From Carboxydothermus islandicus (GTDB lineage: Bacteria; Bacillota; Z-2901; Carboxydothermales; Carboxydothermaceae), in contig NZ_BDJL01000035.1 of NCBI RefSeq assembly GCF_001950325.1, forward strand, positions 62,001-126,000: a DNA stretch of 64,000 bases. Reading direction: 5' to 3'. Both the position numbers and the translations under genes were made by a program. Positions 45,847 to 54,482 of this stretch are shown here, piece after piece (position 1 is the stretch's first letter; every line of letters starts with the position of its first letter). The notes under the pieces are model-generated. The model was not told where the DNA came from, ran no database searches, and worked only from the letters and a program-made list of their open reading frames with translations.

Positions 45847-47084
45847 GGTTGGTTGTTTCCCGGGAAAACGGCGAGTTTTTTGATTATCCCCTCTATCCTG
45901 CCGGGCGTACGGGAAATTTCTTTACTCCCATTGAAAAGTCGGAATTAATTAAGCTTCCCCGGGGGGCAACGTTAGTTTTAATACCGGGAAGTAAAGCCCT
46001 GGGATTTGACAAAACGGGGGAACTTCGAAAAACCGAATATTTAGCGGTGGCAGCTCTTCTGCCCCAGGGGTATACCCGGCTCTTTCTTCCGGCCTACGTT
46101 AAAGAAAAGGAGGAATGGTTGCCCCTCTTTGGCTATACCGCGGTGGTGTCGTATCGCGGAGAGCTTTATGTGGCAGCGGCAAAAACCGATGACGAATTTC
46201 GCTGGGCACCGGAAAATTATGATTTACCGGAGTTAAACGTTAAAATAAAAGAGGCAAAAACCCTTTTTCCCGAAAACCGGTTAGTACGCCACCTGGAAAA
46301 CTGTGCTGTAAACTATCGCTGCTTTACCGCCCAGAATCTCTTTTACCGCCGCTGGGAAGGCGGCATTCCCGTATCGCCCGCCTGTAATGCCCGCTGCCTG
46401 GGGTGTATTAGCCTGCAGCCGGCCGATTGCTGTTCTTCACCTCAGGAACGAATTAAATTTGTTCCGGAAGTTTCGGAAGTAGCTTCCCTGATGACCTATC
46501 ACCTCACGGGAGCAGGAAGGGAAGGCATTGTAAGTTTTGGGCAGGGATGTGAAGGAGAGCCTTCCCTGCAGGCGGGAATAATTGCAAAAGCAATTTTAGA
46601 AACAAGGCGAGAAGTTAAAAGCGGAACCATAAATATCAATACTAACGGCGGTAATTTTCCGGGTTTAAAGGAAATTATCGATGCCGGGGTTGATAGTTTG
46701 CGGGTAAGTATCATAAGTGCCCGGGAAGAAGTTTATGAAAGCTATTTTCAGCCGGTAAACTATAACTTAGAGCAGGTGAAAAGAACCATCAAATATGCTA
46801 AAGAAAAGGGCAAATTTGTAGCGTTGAACTACTTAGTGTTTCCGGGACTTTCGGATACTAAAGAAGAGTATGAAGCTCTGAAATCTCTGCTCCGGGAGTG
46901 CCAACCGGATATGGTGCAGTTTAGAAATTTAAACATTGACCCGGATTATTTGGGAACGAGAATAGTTTTTACTTCTAATCCTTTTGGCCTTAAAAATTTA
47001 ATTTTAAAGCTTAAAAATGATTTTCCCGGGCTTATCTTAGGGAATTACTCCCGTCCAGTAAACAGGGAAGAAAACAATACTTAA
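45843..47084 (+). CDS. Radical SAM protein of unknown function, next to rho
   Basis: The 413-residue protein has a beta-rich N-terminal part of about 170 residues and a radical SAM core with CNARCLGC (C-x3-C-x2-C, about residues 180-187) and a nearby extra pair in PADCCSS. Later segments [10 protein letters not shown] and TNGG fit SAM binding. It overlaps rho by four bases (ATGA). Homologues of this uncharacterised group are also met beside rho in other clostridia as far as I recall. The substrate is unknown. Confidence 0.8.
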   Translation: MRLVVSRENGEFFDYPLYPAGRTGNFFTPIEKSELIKLPRGATLVLIPGSKALGFDKTGELRKTEYLAVAALLPQGYTRLFLPAYVKEKEEWLPLFGYTAVVSYRGELYVAAAKTDDEFRWAPENYDLPELNVKIKEAKTLFPENRLVRHLENCAVNYRCFTAQNLFYRRWEGGIPVSPACNARCLGCISLQPADCCSSPQERIKFVPEVSEVASLMTYHLTGAGREGIVSFGQGCEGEPSLQAGIIAKAILETRREVKSGTININTNGGNFPGLKEIIDAGVDSLRVSIISAREEVYESYFQPVNYNLEQVKRTIKYAKEKGKFVALNYLVFPGLSDTKEEYEALKSLLRECQPDMVQFRNLNIDPDYLGTRIVFTSNPFGLKNLILKLKNDFPGLILGNYSRPVNREENNT

Positions 47085-47092
47085 AAAATTTT

Positions 47093-47129
47093 GCCCCATT
47101 GCCAAAAACTTTGCGGAATGGGGCTTTTT
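47093..47129 (+). terminator. Terminator after the rho operon
   Basis: GCCCCATT and AATGGGGC pair over a 14-base loop, followed by TTTTTT. The reverse strand may serve azlD. Confidence 0.8.
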
Positions 47130-47133
47130 TGTT

Positions 47134-47454
47134 TTACAACAAGTACCTTAATACTACCAGCGAGGTGATACCAAGGACAATACTTAAAATCGCATTTTTA
47201 CCTATCAATAAAGAAACAACGGTAATAAAGCTGGCACCGATATAAGGATTGGTTAAACTTAAATCCAATTTTCCCTGAGGGGCAAAGATGCCCGGAAAAA
47301 TTAAAGTTGCAAAAATGGCTACAGGAATATATTTTAAAGCCCGGTAGATAATCGTGGGGAGGTTTTTACTGGTAAAAAGTACGAGAAAACTTACTCTTGT
47401 CAAATATGTTACCACTGCCATTAGTATAATCAGAAGTATGTACTCTATTTTCAT
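47134..47454 (-). CDS. azlD: AzlD-type branched-chain amino acid exporter small subunit
   Basis: The 106-residue membrane protein has four hydrophobic segments and the pattern YLTRVSFLVL near the start, then PVAIFATLIFPGIF and PYIGASFITVVSLLIGKN. It is the small partner of AzlC. The ATG at 47454 overlaps the azlC stop (ATGA). Confidence 0.88.
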   Translation of the reverse strand: MKIEYILLIILMAVVTYLTRVSFLVLFTSKNLPTIIYRALKYIPVAIFATLIFPGIFAPQGKLDLSLTNPYIGASFITVVSLLIGKNAILSIVLGITSLVVLRYLL

Positions 47455-48158
47455 TGGGCGGTACTCCTTTTCTCTGTTAATAATTCCAAAATAGTTCCCA
47501 ATATCGTGGCAGCTACGGTAGCTAAAATAATGTACCATTTGCCGGGGATTAAAAGGTAGCCGACAATTGCCAGGATTCCGGCAATTAAGAATACTACTAA
47601 GATTTGCCACGACTTAATTTGTCCGATAACAATACTTAAAAAAGTAGCGGGCATAGCAAAATCCAGGCCCCAGGACAAAGGGTCTTTAATTAAAGTTCCC
47701 AGTAAGGCGCCGGCAAGAGAACTAATTAGCCAGAAAAAATAAAGACCGACTTCGGAACCTAACATAAAATAGGGGTTACCTTTATCCCTGCCTTCCTGCT
47801 GGTAGTGACCGATGGTAGTTCCGTAAACTTCATCGGTTAAACCGAAGGCAAGCAGGTAAAGCCACTTGGTATTCAACTTATTTAAGAAAGGCGCTAAAGA
47901 GAGGCCCATGAGCAGATGTCTTAAATTAATCAGTAAAGTTGAAAGAACGATAAAACCCGTTCCAACCCCTTCTTTAATCATACCGACGGCCATAAATTGA
48001 GCGGAACCGGCAAAAACCAGAAGAGACATCAGGAGGGTTTCCCCAAGGGATAGTTTTGCTTGCGTAGCCATTATCCCGTAGGCTAAACCAAAGGGAATGA
48101 GGCCTAACATAAAAGGGGTGGTTTTTTTAAGACCGAGCAAGAAGGCTTTTAAATCCAC
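47451..48158 (-). CDS. azlC: AzlC-type branched-chain amino acid exporter large subunit
   Basis: The 235-residue membrane protein shows PFMLGLIPFGLAYGIMATQAKLS, FAGSAQFMAVGMI, LRHLLMGLSLAPF and FGLTDEVYGTT, all AzlC hallmarks. AzlCD export branched-chain amino acids or analogues. It starts at GTG; GGAGGAG lies eleven bases upstream, a long spacing. Confidence 0.9.
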   Translation of the reverse strand: MDLKAFLLGLKKTTPFMLGLIPFGLAYGIMATQAKLSLGETLLMSLLVFAGSAQFMAVGMIKEGVGTGFIVLSTLLINLRHLLMGLSLAPFLNKLNTKWLYLLAFGLTDEVYGTTIGHYQQEGRDKGNPYFMLGSEVGLYFFWLISSLAGALLGTLIKDPLSWGLDFAMPATFLSIVIGQIKSWQILVVFLIAGILAIVGYLLIPGKWYIILATVAATILGTILELLTEKRSTAQ

Positions 48159-48242
48159 CGGGGATTGCTCTCCTCCTTTCTAATTCAACTTAAAAAGAAT
48201 TTTGCCATATTTTTCGTAAATTGACAAGGAAAAAGTAACAAA

Positions 48243-48295
48243 TTGTCGAAATAGTAAGGAATAGCTTGACAGTAAAAAGGACAATTCGGTAAAGT
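48243..48295 (+). promoter_or_regulatory. Promoter of the split-receptor cluster with Spo0A box
   Basis: TTGACA (48266-48271) and TAAAGT (48290-48295) are spaced by 18 bases. A perfect Spo0A box TTGTCGAAA lies at 48243-48251, 14 bases upstream of the -35, a position suited to activation. Confidence 0.6.
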
Positions 48296-48352
48296 AATTA
48301 GCAAGATAATTTATTAGTATTAATAATAAATTGCAGTAGGAAGGTGAAGATT

Positions 48353-49237
48353 TTGATACGGGATGAAATTACCCTTTTACTTTTGAAATTTGGCAAGATG
48401 AAGAAGGATTTAACAAATCTTATTCGGGCCTTAAAAGAGCAGGTGGCAAAAGTATTTAGACTAACTCAGGACTTGGCAACCAATATCGAGCAGAGCAGTA
48501 TCGGTATTAACGATGCCGCCGATGGAGTGGTAAAAATATCGGCGGCGATTGATGGCGTGGCGCAAAGGGCGTTATCCATTTCCGAAAAAACTGATAAAAC
48601 TGCAGTTTTATCCCAAGCTGGGGAAGAAAAGTTAAAGCAAATGGTTAGGCAAATGGAAACCCTTTATGAAAATGCATTGGATGCGTTAACCAAAATTGAA
48701 GTATTTGTTAAACGTTCGGGCCAGATCGACCAAATTGCCGAAACTATTGCCCAAATTGCCGAGCAAACGAATTTATTAGCATTAAACGCTGCCATTGAGG
48801 CTGCCCGAGCTGGAGAGGCAGGGAAGGGGTTTGGAGTGGTTGCGGAAGAAGTGAGAAAATTGGCAGAACAATCGGCCGAATCCTCTCAGGAGATTGCCAA
48901 AATTGTCAGGGAATTAAATGCAGAGATGAGCCATATGCAGACGTTAATTAGGGAGTTTTCTCAAAAAACCGTTGAAAGCAAAAAAGTGGTTGATGAAACG
49001 GCTGCGGCTTTTAAAGAGATATTAGAAGACATAAATAGCATTGATAGCGAGATAAAAGAAATGGCCCGGTCGGCCCAAGAAGTTTCCGAAGCTTCCCAGA
49101 ATATTGCAGCGGCTACGGAGGAACAAAGTGCTATTTTACATGAAATCGATCAATCGGTAAAACAGGTGGAAGAAATAGCAGAAGTTCTAAATTCACTGGC
49201 GGAGCAGTTCAAGGTAGGAGGAGAAAGTCATGCTTAA
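48353..49237 (+). CDS. Soluble chemoreceptor signalling protein without sensor domain
   Basis: The 294-residue protein has no membrane segment. Residues about 30-290 form a methyl-accepting chemotaxis signalling coiled coil; the hairpin tip is [40 protein letters not shown], which binds CheA/CheW. The first 30 residues resemble only the helix that normally follows HAMP. The next gene encodes the missing sensor half, overlapping by eight bases. TTG at 48353 is preferred since AAGGTGA lies five bases upstream; GTG at 48344 lies inside that site. Confidence 0.88.
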   Translation: MIRDEITLLLLKFGKMKKDLTNLIRALKEQVAKVFRLTQDLATNIEQSSIGINDAADGVVKISAAIDGVAQRALSISEKTDKTAVLSQAGEEKLKQMVRQMETLYENALDALTKIEVFVKRSGQIDQIAETIAQIAEQTNLLALNAAIEAARAGEAGKGFGVVAEEVRKLAEQSAESSQEIAKIVRELNAEMSHMQTLIREFSQKTVESKKVVDETAAAFKEILEDINSIDSEIKEMARSAQEVSEASQNIAAATEEQSAILHEIDQSVKQVEEIAEVLNSLAEQFKVGGESHA

Positions 49238-49916
49238 GTTTATCAAGGATTTTTCTGACCGGTATCCATTAAAAATAAAATTACTGGTTCCGGCATTGTT
49301 AATATTTTTAGCTTCTTTTGGCACTATCCTGATTATTTTAGGCCTTAATTCCTATAACGTAAAAACGCAGACAGCAATTAACATTGCGGGAAGGCAAAGA
49401 ATGCAAATTCAAAAACTTACCAAGGAAATTTTGGCCTACAAATTAACCAAGGATCCAAATTTAAAAGTTAAAAGCCAGGAAACTGCCATGCTTTTCAAGC
49501 AAACTTTGGATAGTTTAAGCCGGGGAGGAACGGTGGAAATTGCCGGAAATAAGTTTGAGCTAACAAAAGCACCGGCGGAAGTTGCCGAACTTTTAGAGGA
49601 TGCCAAGAAAGCATGGGAAGAAGAAGCACAAAATTTTCAGCCGGAAAGCAACATCGCTCCCCAGGAACTTTTAGCTAAATCGGAAAAACTTTACCAAAGG
49701 TTTGACCAAATAACTTTAGCCTACCAAAATTATTCTAAGAAGTTGTATAATAAACTTACCAACTGGATTTTAATTTTGACTTTTTTCAATGTTCTGGCAG
49801 CAATTGGTGCCTGGTTTTATACCACCTATCTCATAAGTAAGCCCATGAAGCAACTTACCTACTGGGCCGAAAAGATGGCAGCAGGAGATTTGGATTTTGA
49901 AACAGAAGAATATTAA
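49230..49916 (+). CDS. Membrane sensor with PilJ/NarX-like domain and partial HAMP, no output domain
   Basis: The 228-residue protein has a first membrane segment (about 16-38), an extracytoplasmic helical domain whose start [20 protein letters not shown] matches the type IV pilus/NarX-like sensor motif, a second membrane segment (about 177-199) and only the beginning of HAMP ([27 protein letters not shown]), where it stops. The missing signalling part is the preceding gene. In NarX the matching region binds nitrate or nitrite; here a siroheme-reductase-like gene follows, which suggests nitrogen oxides or sulfite as ligand. AGGAGG precedes the ATG. Confidence 0.82.
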   Translation: MLKFIKDFSDRYPLKIKLLVPALLIFLASFGTILIILGLNSYNVKTQTAINIAGRQRMQIQKLTKEILAYKLTKDPNLKVKSQETAMLFKQTLDSLSRGGTVEIAGNKFELTKAPAEVAELLEDAKKAWEEEAQNFQPESNIAPQELLAKSEKLYQRFDQITLAYQNYSKKLYNKLTNWILILTFFNVLAAIGAWFYTTYLISKPMKQLTYWAEKMAAGDLDFETEEY

Positions 49917-49934
49917 GAAAAGGGAGGAATTATC

Positions 49935-50657
49935 TTGAGTCAGGCAGTATTTAAGCAGCGAAACGGTTTAGTAGCGGTAGTTTTAGTTACCGATTGTGGA
50001 GTAATTACTCCGGAAAAGTTTAAGCGTTTGGGGGAAATGATTGACGAATTTGGCATCAAAGCGTTTAAACTGACAACGCGGCAAACTTTAATTGTTTTAT
50101 TACCCGAGGAAAAGGTTGAACCTTTTATTCTGGCAGCGGGGGAAAGAGGGTTCAAGATTGGATGTTTTAAGGAAGCGGTCCGTAATGTCAAAGCCTGTTC
50201 CGGCAGCAGTGAGCTTTGTCCGCGGGCTTTAGGGGAAGCTTTACCTTTGGGAATTAAGCTTCAGGAAAGGTTTTTTGGCCGGCCGCTGAAACATGACTTT
50301 AAAATTGCTGTTGCCGGCTGTCACCGGGGTTGTACCGATCCATATTGTGCCGACTTTGGAGTTATTGCCCGGGGAAATAATTTGTTTGATATATACATAG
50401 GGGGCCGGGGCGGTAGCAGGAAGCCGGTACACGGGATAAGAATTGCTGAAAAAATTAAAGAAGATGGTATTGAGGAAATATTAGAATATATTTTAAAAAC
50501 TTATAACGAATTAGCCGAAGAAGGAGAAAGGCTTTGTTTAACGATGGACCGGGTGGGAGCGGAAAAGTTTATACCTACCGAAATAATTGAAAAATACCGG
50601 GAGCGGGGAGAAATTATCGATCAGGACTTTTTAAAACTGTTTCAGGGAGGTAAATAA
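49935..50657 (+). CDS. Small nitrite/sulfite reductase-like siroheme protein
   Basis: The 240-residue protein has one ferredoxin-like half domain (about 5-75; KAFKLTTRQTLIV fits the siroheme-binding region) and one siroheme/[4Fe-4S] domain with Cys88 and Cys95 (CSGSSELCPRA) and Cys129 and Cys133 (AGCHRGC). It is half the size of assimilatory reductases, like the small sulfite reductases of anaerobes; no electron-donor domain is attached. It could reduce sulfite or nitrite, or act as a redox sensor for the receptor genes around it. TTG start with GGGAGG upstream. Confidence 0.82.
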   Translation: MSQAVFKQRNGLVAVVLVTDCGVITPEKFKRLGEMIDEFGIKAFKLTTRQTLIVLLPEEKVEPFILAAGERGFKIGCFKEAVRNVKACSGSSELCPRALGEALPLGIKLQERFFGRPLKHDFKIAVAGCHRGCTDPYCADFGVIARGNNLFDIYIGGRGGSRKPVHGIRIAEKIKEDGIEEILEYILKTYNELAEEGERLCLTMDRVGAEKFIPTEIIEKYRERGEIIDQDFLKLFQGGK

Positions 50658-51098
50658 ATGGAGAAGCAGGGGATAAATTTGGAACGCTTATGGGCACCTT
50701 TAACTAAGATTTGTGCCGAATGCGATTACGCTGATGGACCGGACTGTAATCCGCAAAAGTGTTATGTATCTTTTGCCAAAACGGTAATTGAGTATTCCCG
50801 GACCAAAGGAGTTACCGAGATTCCCGGTATTCATAAGTTAATTCCACCCCAGGATTTAAAACCTTATTATAAAGATCTGGTTAGTGAAGGAATAGCGATT
50901 ACCTGCCAAGAATGCAGGCAGTGCCGGGAAAACCATTCTCCTGATTGCGTAGTAGCCCTGGTGCGGTCAAGTTTGGAAGGGACTGTTTTACCGGAACATC
51001 TGGAGTATCCCGGTAGTGTCCTGGTATATATTGCTAAAATTAAAGAACTTGACCCGGAGTTAGCGGAATTCATTGCCGCTAAGATGGCTAAAAAATAG
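50658..51098 (+). CDS. Cysteine-rich protein of unknown function, partner of the siroheme protein
   Basis: The 146-residue protein has two cysteine groups: CAECDYADGPDCNPQKC (about residues 19-35) and CQECRQCRENHSPDC (about 83-97), each able to bind a metal or Fe-S cluster. I recognise no family. Its ATG follows the TAA of the siroheme gene without a gap (GGAGG ahead), so the two are made together; it may be the electron donor or assembly partner. Confidence 0.7.
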   Translation: MEKQGINLERLWAPLTKICAECDYADGPDCNPQKCYVSFAKTVIEYSRTKGVTEIPGIHKLIPPQDLKPYYKDLVSEGIAITCQECRQCRENHSPDCVVALVRSSLEGTVLPEHLEYPGSVLVYIAKIKELDPELAEFIAAKMAKK

Positions 51099-51109
51099 GG
51101 GGTTAACCT

Positions 51110-51862
51110 ATGGGGGAAAACTTACTTATAAGCCGTTATCAGGAAAGTTTAAGTTTTTTAGATTTAACTGCGGAAGACCTGCAATTAATGGCCGAATTTA
51201 AAGAATTATTTTCGCAAAAAGCACCGGAGTTTGTCGATAAATTTTATCAACATTTAACTAAGTTTCCCTATTTACAGGAATTAATTAAAAAACACAGTAC
51301 CATTGAGAAGTTATCCAGAACCCAGGCGGAGTATTTTATTTCATTAACCTCGGAGAAAATTGATGATAATTATATTAAAAATCGCCTGGCGGTCGGAAAA
51401 AAACATATGGAAATTGCCCTTTACCCCAACTGGTATATAGGGGCATACCGGTTATATTTCGAAGTGGTCGGGGAACTGGTAGCCCGGAAATATTCTCCCG
51501 GCACGGAGTTGTATTTTAAGGCTGTTAACGCTTTTGCCAAAAGAATAAATTTTGATATCCAACTGGCGATCGAAAATTATATTGCCGAACAATTAAAATA
51601 CTTGGCAGCGATTCAAGAGCAGGTAGCGGAAGCTGCCGGTTTTATTTCCTCGATTGCCACAAAAACAAATATTTTAGCCTTGAACGCGTCGATTGAAGCG
51701 GGAAGAGCGGGGGAGCATGGCCGGGCTTTTGGCGTAGTGGCCCAGGAGGTGCGCAAATTAGCCCAGGAGTCTTCCAAAGTTGCTAAAGAAATAACGGAAA
51801 TGATTAAACATAATATGGAGGAGATTGAAAAAATTCGCCGGCAGAATAGCGGGATGATGTAA
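51110..51862 (+). CDS. Globin-coupled sensor with shortened chemoreceptor domain
   Basis: The 250-residue protein has an N-terminal sensor globin (about 1-165): the proximal heme ligand is His99 in [19 protein letters not shown], as in HemAT. It is followed by a short signalling segment (about 170-250) that holds only the hairpin tip [37 protein letters not shown] and ends a few turns later. A full receptor would need about 200 further residues. It could bind O2, NO or CO and act on the soluble signalling protein encoded upstream or on the HD-domain protein two bases downstream. Confidence 0.88.
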   Translation: MGENLLISRYQESLSFLDLTAEDLQLMAEFKELFSQKAPEFVDKFYQHLTKFPYLQELIKKHSTIEKLSRTQAEYFISLTSEKIDDNYIKNRLAVGKKHMEIALYPNWYIGAYRLYFEVVGELVARKYSPGTELYFKAVNAFAKRINFDIQLAIENYIAEQLKYLAAIQEQVAEAAGFISSIATKTNILALNASIEAGRAGEHGRAFGVVAQEVRKLAQESSKVAKEITEMIKHNMEEIEKIRRQNSGMM

Positions 51863-51863
51863 A

Positions 51864-53078
51864 ATGGTTACTTTTAATCGTTTTAATTTTATAAAAAATA
51901 TGTCCAAAGCGTTAGATTTAAGTATGGAGGGGTTGCAGGACCATCACCGGCGGGTGGCTTATATTGCTTACCGTTTGGGAGAAAAGTACAATTTAACGCC
52001 AACGCAAAAGCGGGATTTGGTGTATTTGGGCTTAATTCATGATATAGGAATTTTAAGATGGGATGCCAGTGATGAAAGAATCCAGCAAATAGCGGAAAAT
52101 GAGTTTGAACATTGCCGGCGGGGGGCGCTTTTTTTAAAAAATTCTTATTTCGACCACTATGCCAGGTATATTTTCAGTCACCATGACCATTATGTCGGAA
52201 AAAATCCGTCGGGTCTTACGGGAGAAGAAATCCCCTTACTTTGCAGGGTGTTGTTTTTGGCCGATAGAATAGCGGTAAATTTTCATCCTGAAAGCTGTAT
52301 CCTGGAAAAGGTGAAATATTGGCGGGAATATTTTAATAAGCGAAAAATTTTTGATCCCCGCCTCTTAGAGGTGTTTTTTGATTTAGCGGAAGCGGAAGAA
52401 TTTTGGCTAACCCTTGGCGATAGCGATATTTTAAATCAACGCTTAGAGGAAATTGGTTATGCAGAAGAACTAATAAATTTACCGGATATGATTACCTTAG
52501 CGGAATTATTTGCCAAGCTTGTAGACCATAAGTCACGGTTTACTTTTTTTCATTCGCAGTTAGTGGGGGAAATTGCGGAATATTTAGGAAAAGTTTTAAA
52601 TTTTGGCCAGGAGGATGTTAGTTTTTTTAAAATAGCCGGACTTTTACATGATATAGGTAAAATGGCCGTTCCCGAAAGTATTTTGGAAAAGCCAGGTTCT
52701 CTTACCGATGAAGAGTTTTTGTATATGAAGAAACATACTTTTTATACTTACTATCTTTTAAACAAAGTTTTTCCGGAAAAAGTTGTAAAAATGGCCGCCT
52801 ATCATCACGAAAAACTTGATGGCTCCGGATATCCCTTTAAGAAAAAAGGCGAGGAATTAAGTTTTGAAGATCGGTTAATGGCGGTCATCGATATTTTTGT
52901 GGCTCTGGCGGAAGACCGTCCCTACCGGCCGGGACTAAGTTTCCTGGAAGTTAAGGAGATTTTAGAAGGAATGGCTGTAAAAGGAAAAATTGATAAAAAG
53001 GCGGTAAGCATAATTTTAGAAAACTATTCGGAATTAATGGACATAAAACAACAATTAGAATCGGCTAAAGGGGGATAG
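51864..53078 (+). CDS. Double HD-domain protein with C-terminal HD-GYP
   Basis: The 404-residue protein has two HD domains. The N-terminal one (about 22-140) has DHHRRVAYIA, LIHDIGI, and HHDHYVGKNPSGLTGEEI, a degenerate HD-GYP (the GYP place reads KNP). The C-terminal one (about 220-395) is complete: LLHDIGKMAVP, KKHTFYTYYLL, HHEKLDGSGYPFKKKGEEL, and DIFVALAEDRPYRPG, so it should hydrolyse c-di-GMP. The start lies one base after the globin gene stop with only a weak ribosome site, suggesting coupling. Confidence 0.88.
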   Translation: MVTFNRFNFIKNMSKALDLSMEGLQDHHRRVAYIAYRLGEKYNLTPTQKRDLVYLGLIHDIGILRWDASDERIQQIAENEFEHCRRGALFLKNSYFDHYARYIFSHHDHYVGKNPSGLTGEEIPLLCRVLFLADRIAVNFHPESCILEKVKYWREYFNKRKIFDPRLLEVFFDLAEAEEFWLTLGDSDILNQRLEEIGYAEELINLPDMITLAELFAKLVDHKSRFTFFHSQLVGEIAEYLGKVLNFGQEDVSFFKIAGLLHDIGKMAVPESILEKPGSLTDEEFLYMKKHTFYTYYLLNKVFPEKVVKMAAYHHEKLDGSGYPFKKKGEELSFEDRLMAVIDIFVALAEDRPYRPGLSFLEVKEILEGMAVKGKIDKKAVSIILENYSELMDIKQQLESAKGG

Positions 53079-53107
53079 GCTCTGCAAGGTTGCAGGGCTC
53101 TATTTTT
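53079..53107 (+). terminator. Terminator after the double HD-domain gene
   Basis: GCTCTGCAA and TTGCAGGGC pair with a very short loop, followed by TCTATTTTT. It probably ends most transcripts of the receptor cluster. Confidence 0.65.
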
Positions 53108-53137
53108 GGCTTAAAAGGGCGATAAGGGATGAAAGGC

Positions 53138-53165
53138 TTGACGATAACACGTATTCGTTTAAAAT
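53138..53165 (+). promoter_or_regulatory. Promoter of the CBS-GGDEF operon
   Basis: TTGACG (53138-53143) and TAAAAT (53160-53165) are spaced by 16 bases. The transcript would have a leader of about 65 bases that contains the hairpin described next. Confidence 0.6.
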
Positions 53166-53204
53166 TAAAGAAAGGGTAAAAGGAAATAAACAGAAAAACT
53201 TTCG

Positions 53205-53239
53205 AAAGGAGGAAGCGGTTTTAAAAACCGCTTTGGGAA
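53205..53239 (+). promoter_or_regulatory. Ribosome site separated from its ATG by a perfect hairpin
   Basis: AAAGGAGG (53205-53212) is a near-perfect Shine-Dalgarno but lies 27 bases before the ATG at 53240. The 21 bases between 53213 and 53233 form a perfect 9-bp stem (AAGCGGTTT with AAACCGCTT) and a 3-base loop. Folding leaves only TGGGAA between site and ATG, the ideal six bases. No T run follows, so it is not a terminator. Translation probably depends on the folded hairpin. Confidence 0.7.
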
Positions 53240-53578
53240 ATGAACGCCAGCCGTACTGCTGAATTAAACATAAGGTTGACCGAATTTGAAGTGCCGCCGG
53301 TTCAGGATTTTTTAGTCATAGGAAAACGGGCGCCAATTGGCATCGAAGCTTTTGGCAAAATGGTTGAATTTATTTCCCCCAACCAGTATAAGGCTATCCG
53401 GCTGAATCACGAAAAATTTGAAGGGATTATTATTAGAAAAAATTTCCTCAATGTAATGGAGGAAGAGTTATTGATATCGGCGATTTTGGTGGAAGTGGAT
53501 GCCATTTCCGATGAAAGTTCCATTTTCAAAGGAAGTTTAAACATAATGCTTAATATCAAAAAGGAGATTGAAATATGA
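53240..53578 (+). CDS. Small protein of unknown function upstream of a CBS-GGDEF gene
   Basis: The 112-residue soluble protein is beta-rich with no family I recognise (PPVQDFLVIGKRAPIGIEAFGKMVEFI, then NHEKFEGIIIRKNFLNVMEEELLISAILVEVDA). No in-frame start occurs upstream before a stop, so the ATG behind the hairpin is the only good choice. It overlaps the CBS-GGDEF gene by four bases (ATGA) and may modulate that enzyme. Confidence 0.7.
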   Translation: MNASRTAELNIRLTEFEVPPVQDFLVIGKRAPIGIEAFGKMVEFISPNQYKAIRLNHEKFEGIIIRKNFLNVMEEELLISAILVEVDAISDESSIFKGSLNIMLNIKKEIEI

Positions 53579-54390
53579 TTAAGCAAGTACGGGAAGTAAT
53601 GACCCGAAATCCTGTTACAATTGAGCCGTACAGGAGCTTACGGGATGTCAAGGAACTGATGCGTTCGCAAAGGATTGGCGGGCTACCGGTGGTAGAAAAT
53701 GATAAATTAGTAGGAATAATTACTTCAAAGGATTTAATATTTTATCCGGAAAATCGGCTGGTTATTGACGCTATGACCGAATTTCCGGTGGTCATTGAAG
53801 AAAACGCGTATTTATTTGACGCGTATCAAAAAATGCTCGAAAATAACATCGAAAGGCTTCCGGTAATAGATGAATCCGGTGCGCTTACTGGTATCATAAC
53901 AAGGAAGGTAATTGAACGGTATATTGGGTCGTACATAGATTCGATGACCGGGTTACCCAAAAAAGAGTATGCTATCTATAAGTGCCTTAAATTACTGGAG
54001 CAGGGTTATAATTGTACGGTAGCTTTTATCGATTTAAATAACTTTGGGGAATTAAATAAGCGTTACGGACATGTAGTGGGTGACCAAATTTTATTAAAAA
54101 TTTCGGAAATATTAAAACAATTAGGGGAAGATGTTACCGCTGCTCGATACGGTGGAGATGAATTTATTTTAATTTTGCCCTATGACGAAATAAAAACTAT
54201 TAGCATTGTGGAAAAACTAACATTTCTTCTGGAAAATGTTAGATGGCCTTATGATTTAAAGGTCCAGTGGGCGGTGGGATTAAAGGAGATTGGACTTAAA
54301 GAAAAAACGGATATTATCGAAGAAGTTTTTACCTGTATCAACGAAGCAAGCTTAAAATGTATAGAAAGGAAAAAGGCGATTAAAACGTGA
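53575..54390 (+). CDS. CBS-domain diguanylate cyclase
   Basis: The 271-residue protein has two CBS domains (about 5-60 and 62-118: VMTRNPVTIEPYRSLRDVKELM and DAMTEFPVVIEENAYLFDAYQKML) and a GGDEF domain (about 122-265). The active-site loop RYGGDEF is at 191-197 and the metal site is FIDLNNFGELNKRYGHVVGD. The opening D-x-L-T-G-L-x-N-R is changed to DSMTGLPKKE. CBS pairs bind adenine nucleotides, so the enzyme could link energy charge to c-di-GMP production. No inhibitory R-x-x-D site is evident. Confidence 0.9.
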   Translation: MIKQVREVMTRNPVTIEPYRSLRDVKELMRSQRIGGLPVVENDKLVGIITSKDLIFYPENRLVIDAMTEFPVVIEENAYLFDAYQKMLENNIERLPVIDESGALTGIITRKVIERYIGSYIDSMTGLPKKEYAIYKCLKLLEQGYNCTVAFIDLNNFGELNKRYGHVVGDQILLKISEILKQLGEDVTAARYGGDEFILILPYDEIKTISIVEKLTFLLENVRWPYDLKVQWAVGLKEIGLKEKTDIIEEVFTCINEASLKCIERKKAIKT

Positions 54391-54396
54391 TATTTG

Positions 54397-54482
54397 TTGA
54401 CATGATTAACATCCTTTGCTAAAGTAAGATAAAGGAATTTTAAAAAAGCACCTCTTCCAGAACAGGGGAGGTTTTATTTTTG
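54397..54482 (+). promoter_or_regulatory. metK promoter followed by a terminator-type hairpin
   Basis: TTGACA (54397-54402) and TAAAGT (54420-54425) are spaced by 17 bases. About 20 bases after the expected start, ACCTCTTCC and GGGGAGGT pair across AGAACA and are followed by TTTATTTTT (to 54482). The hairpin may end the CBS-GGDEF operon or attenuate metK. No SAM riboswitch is recognisable. Confidence 0.55.
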
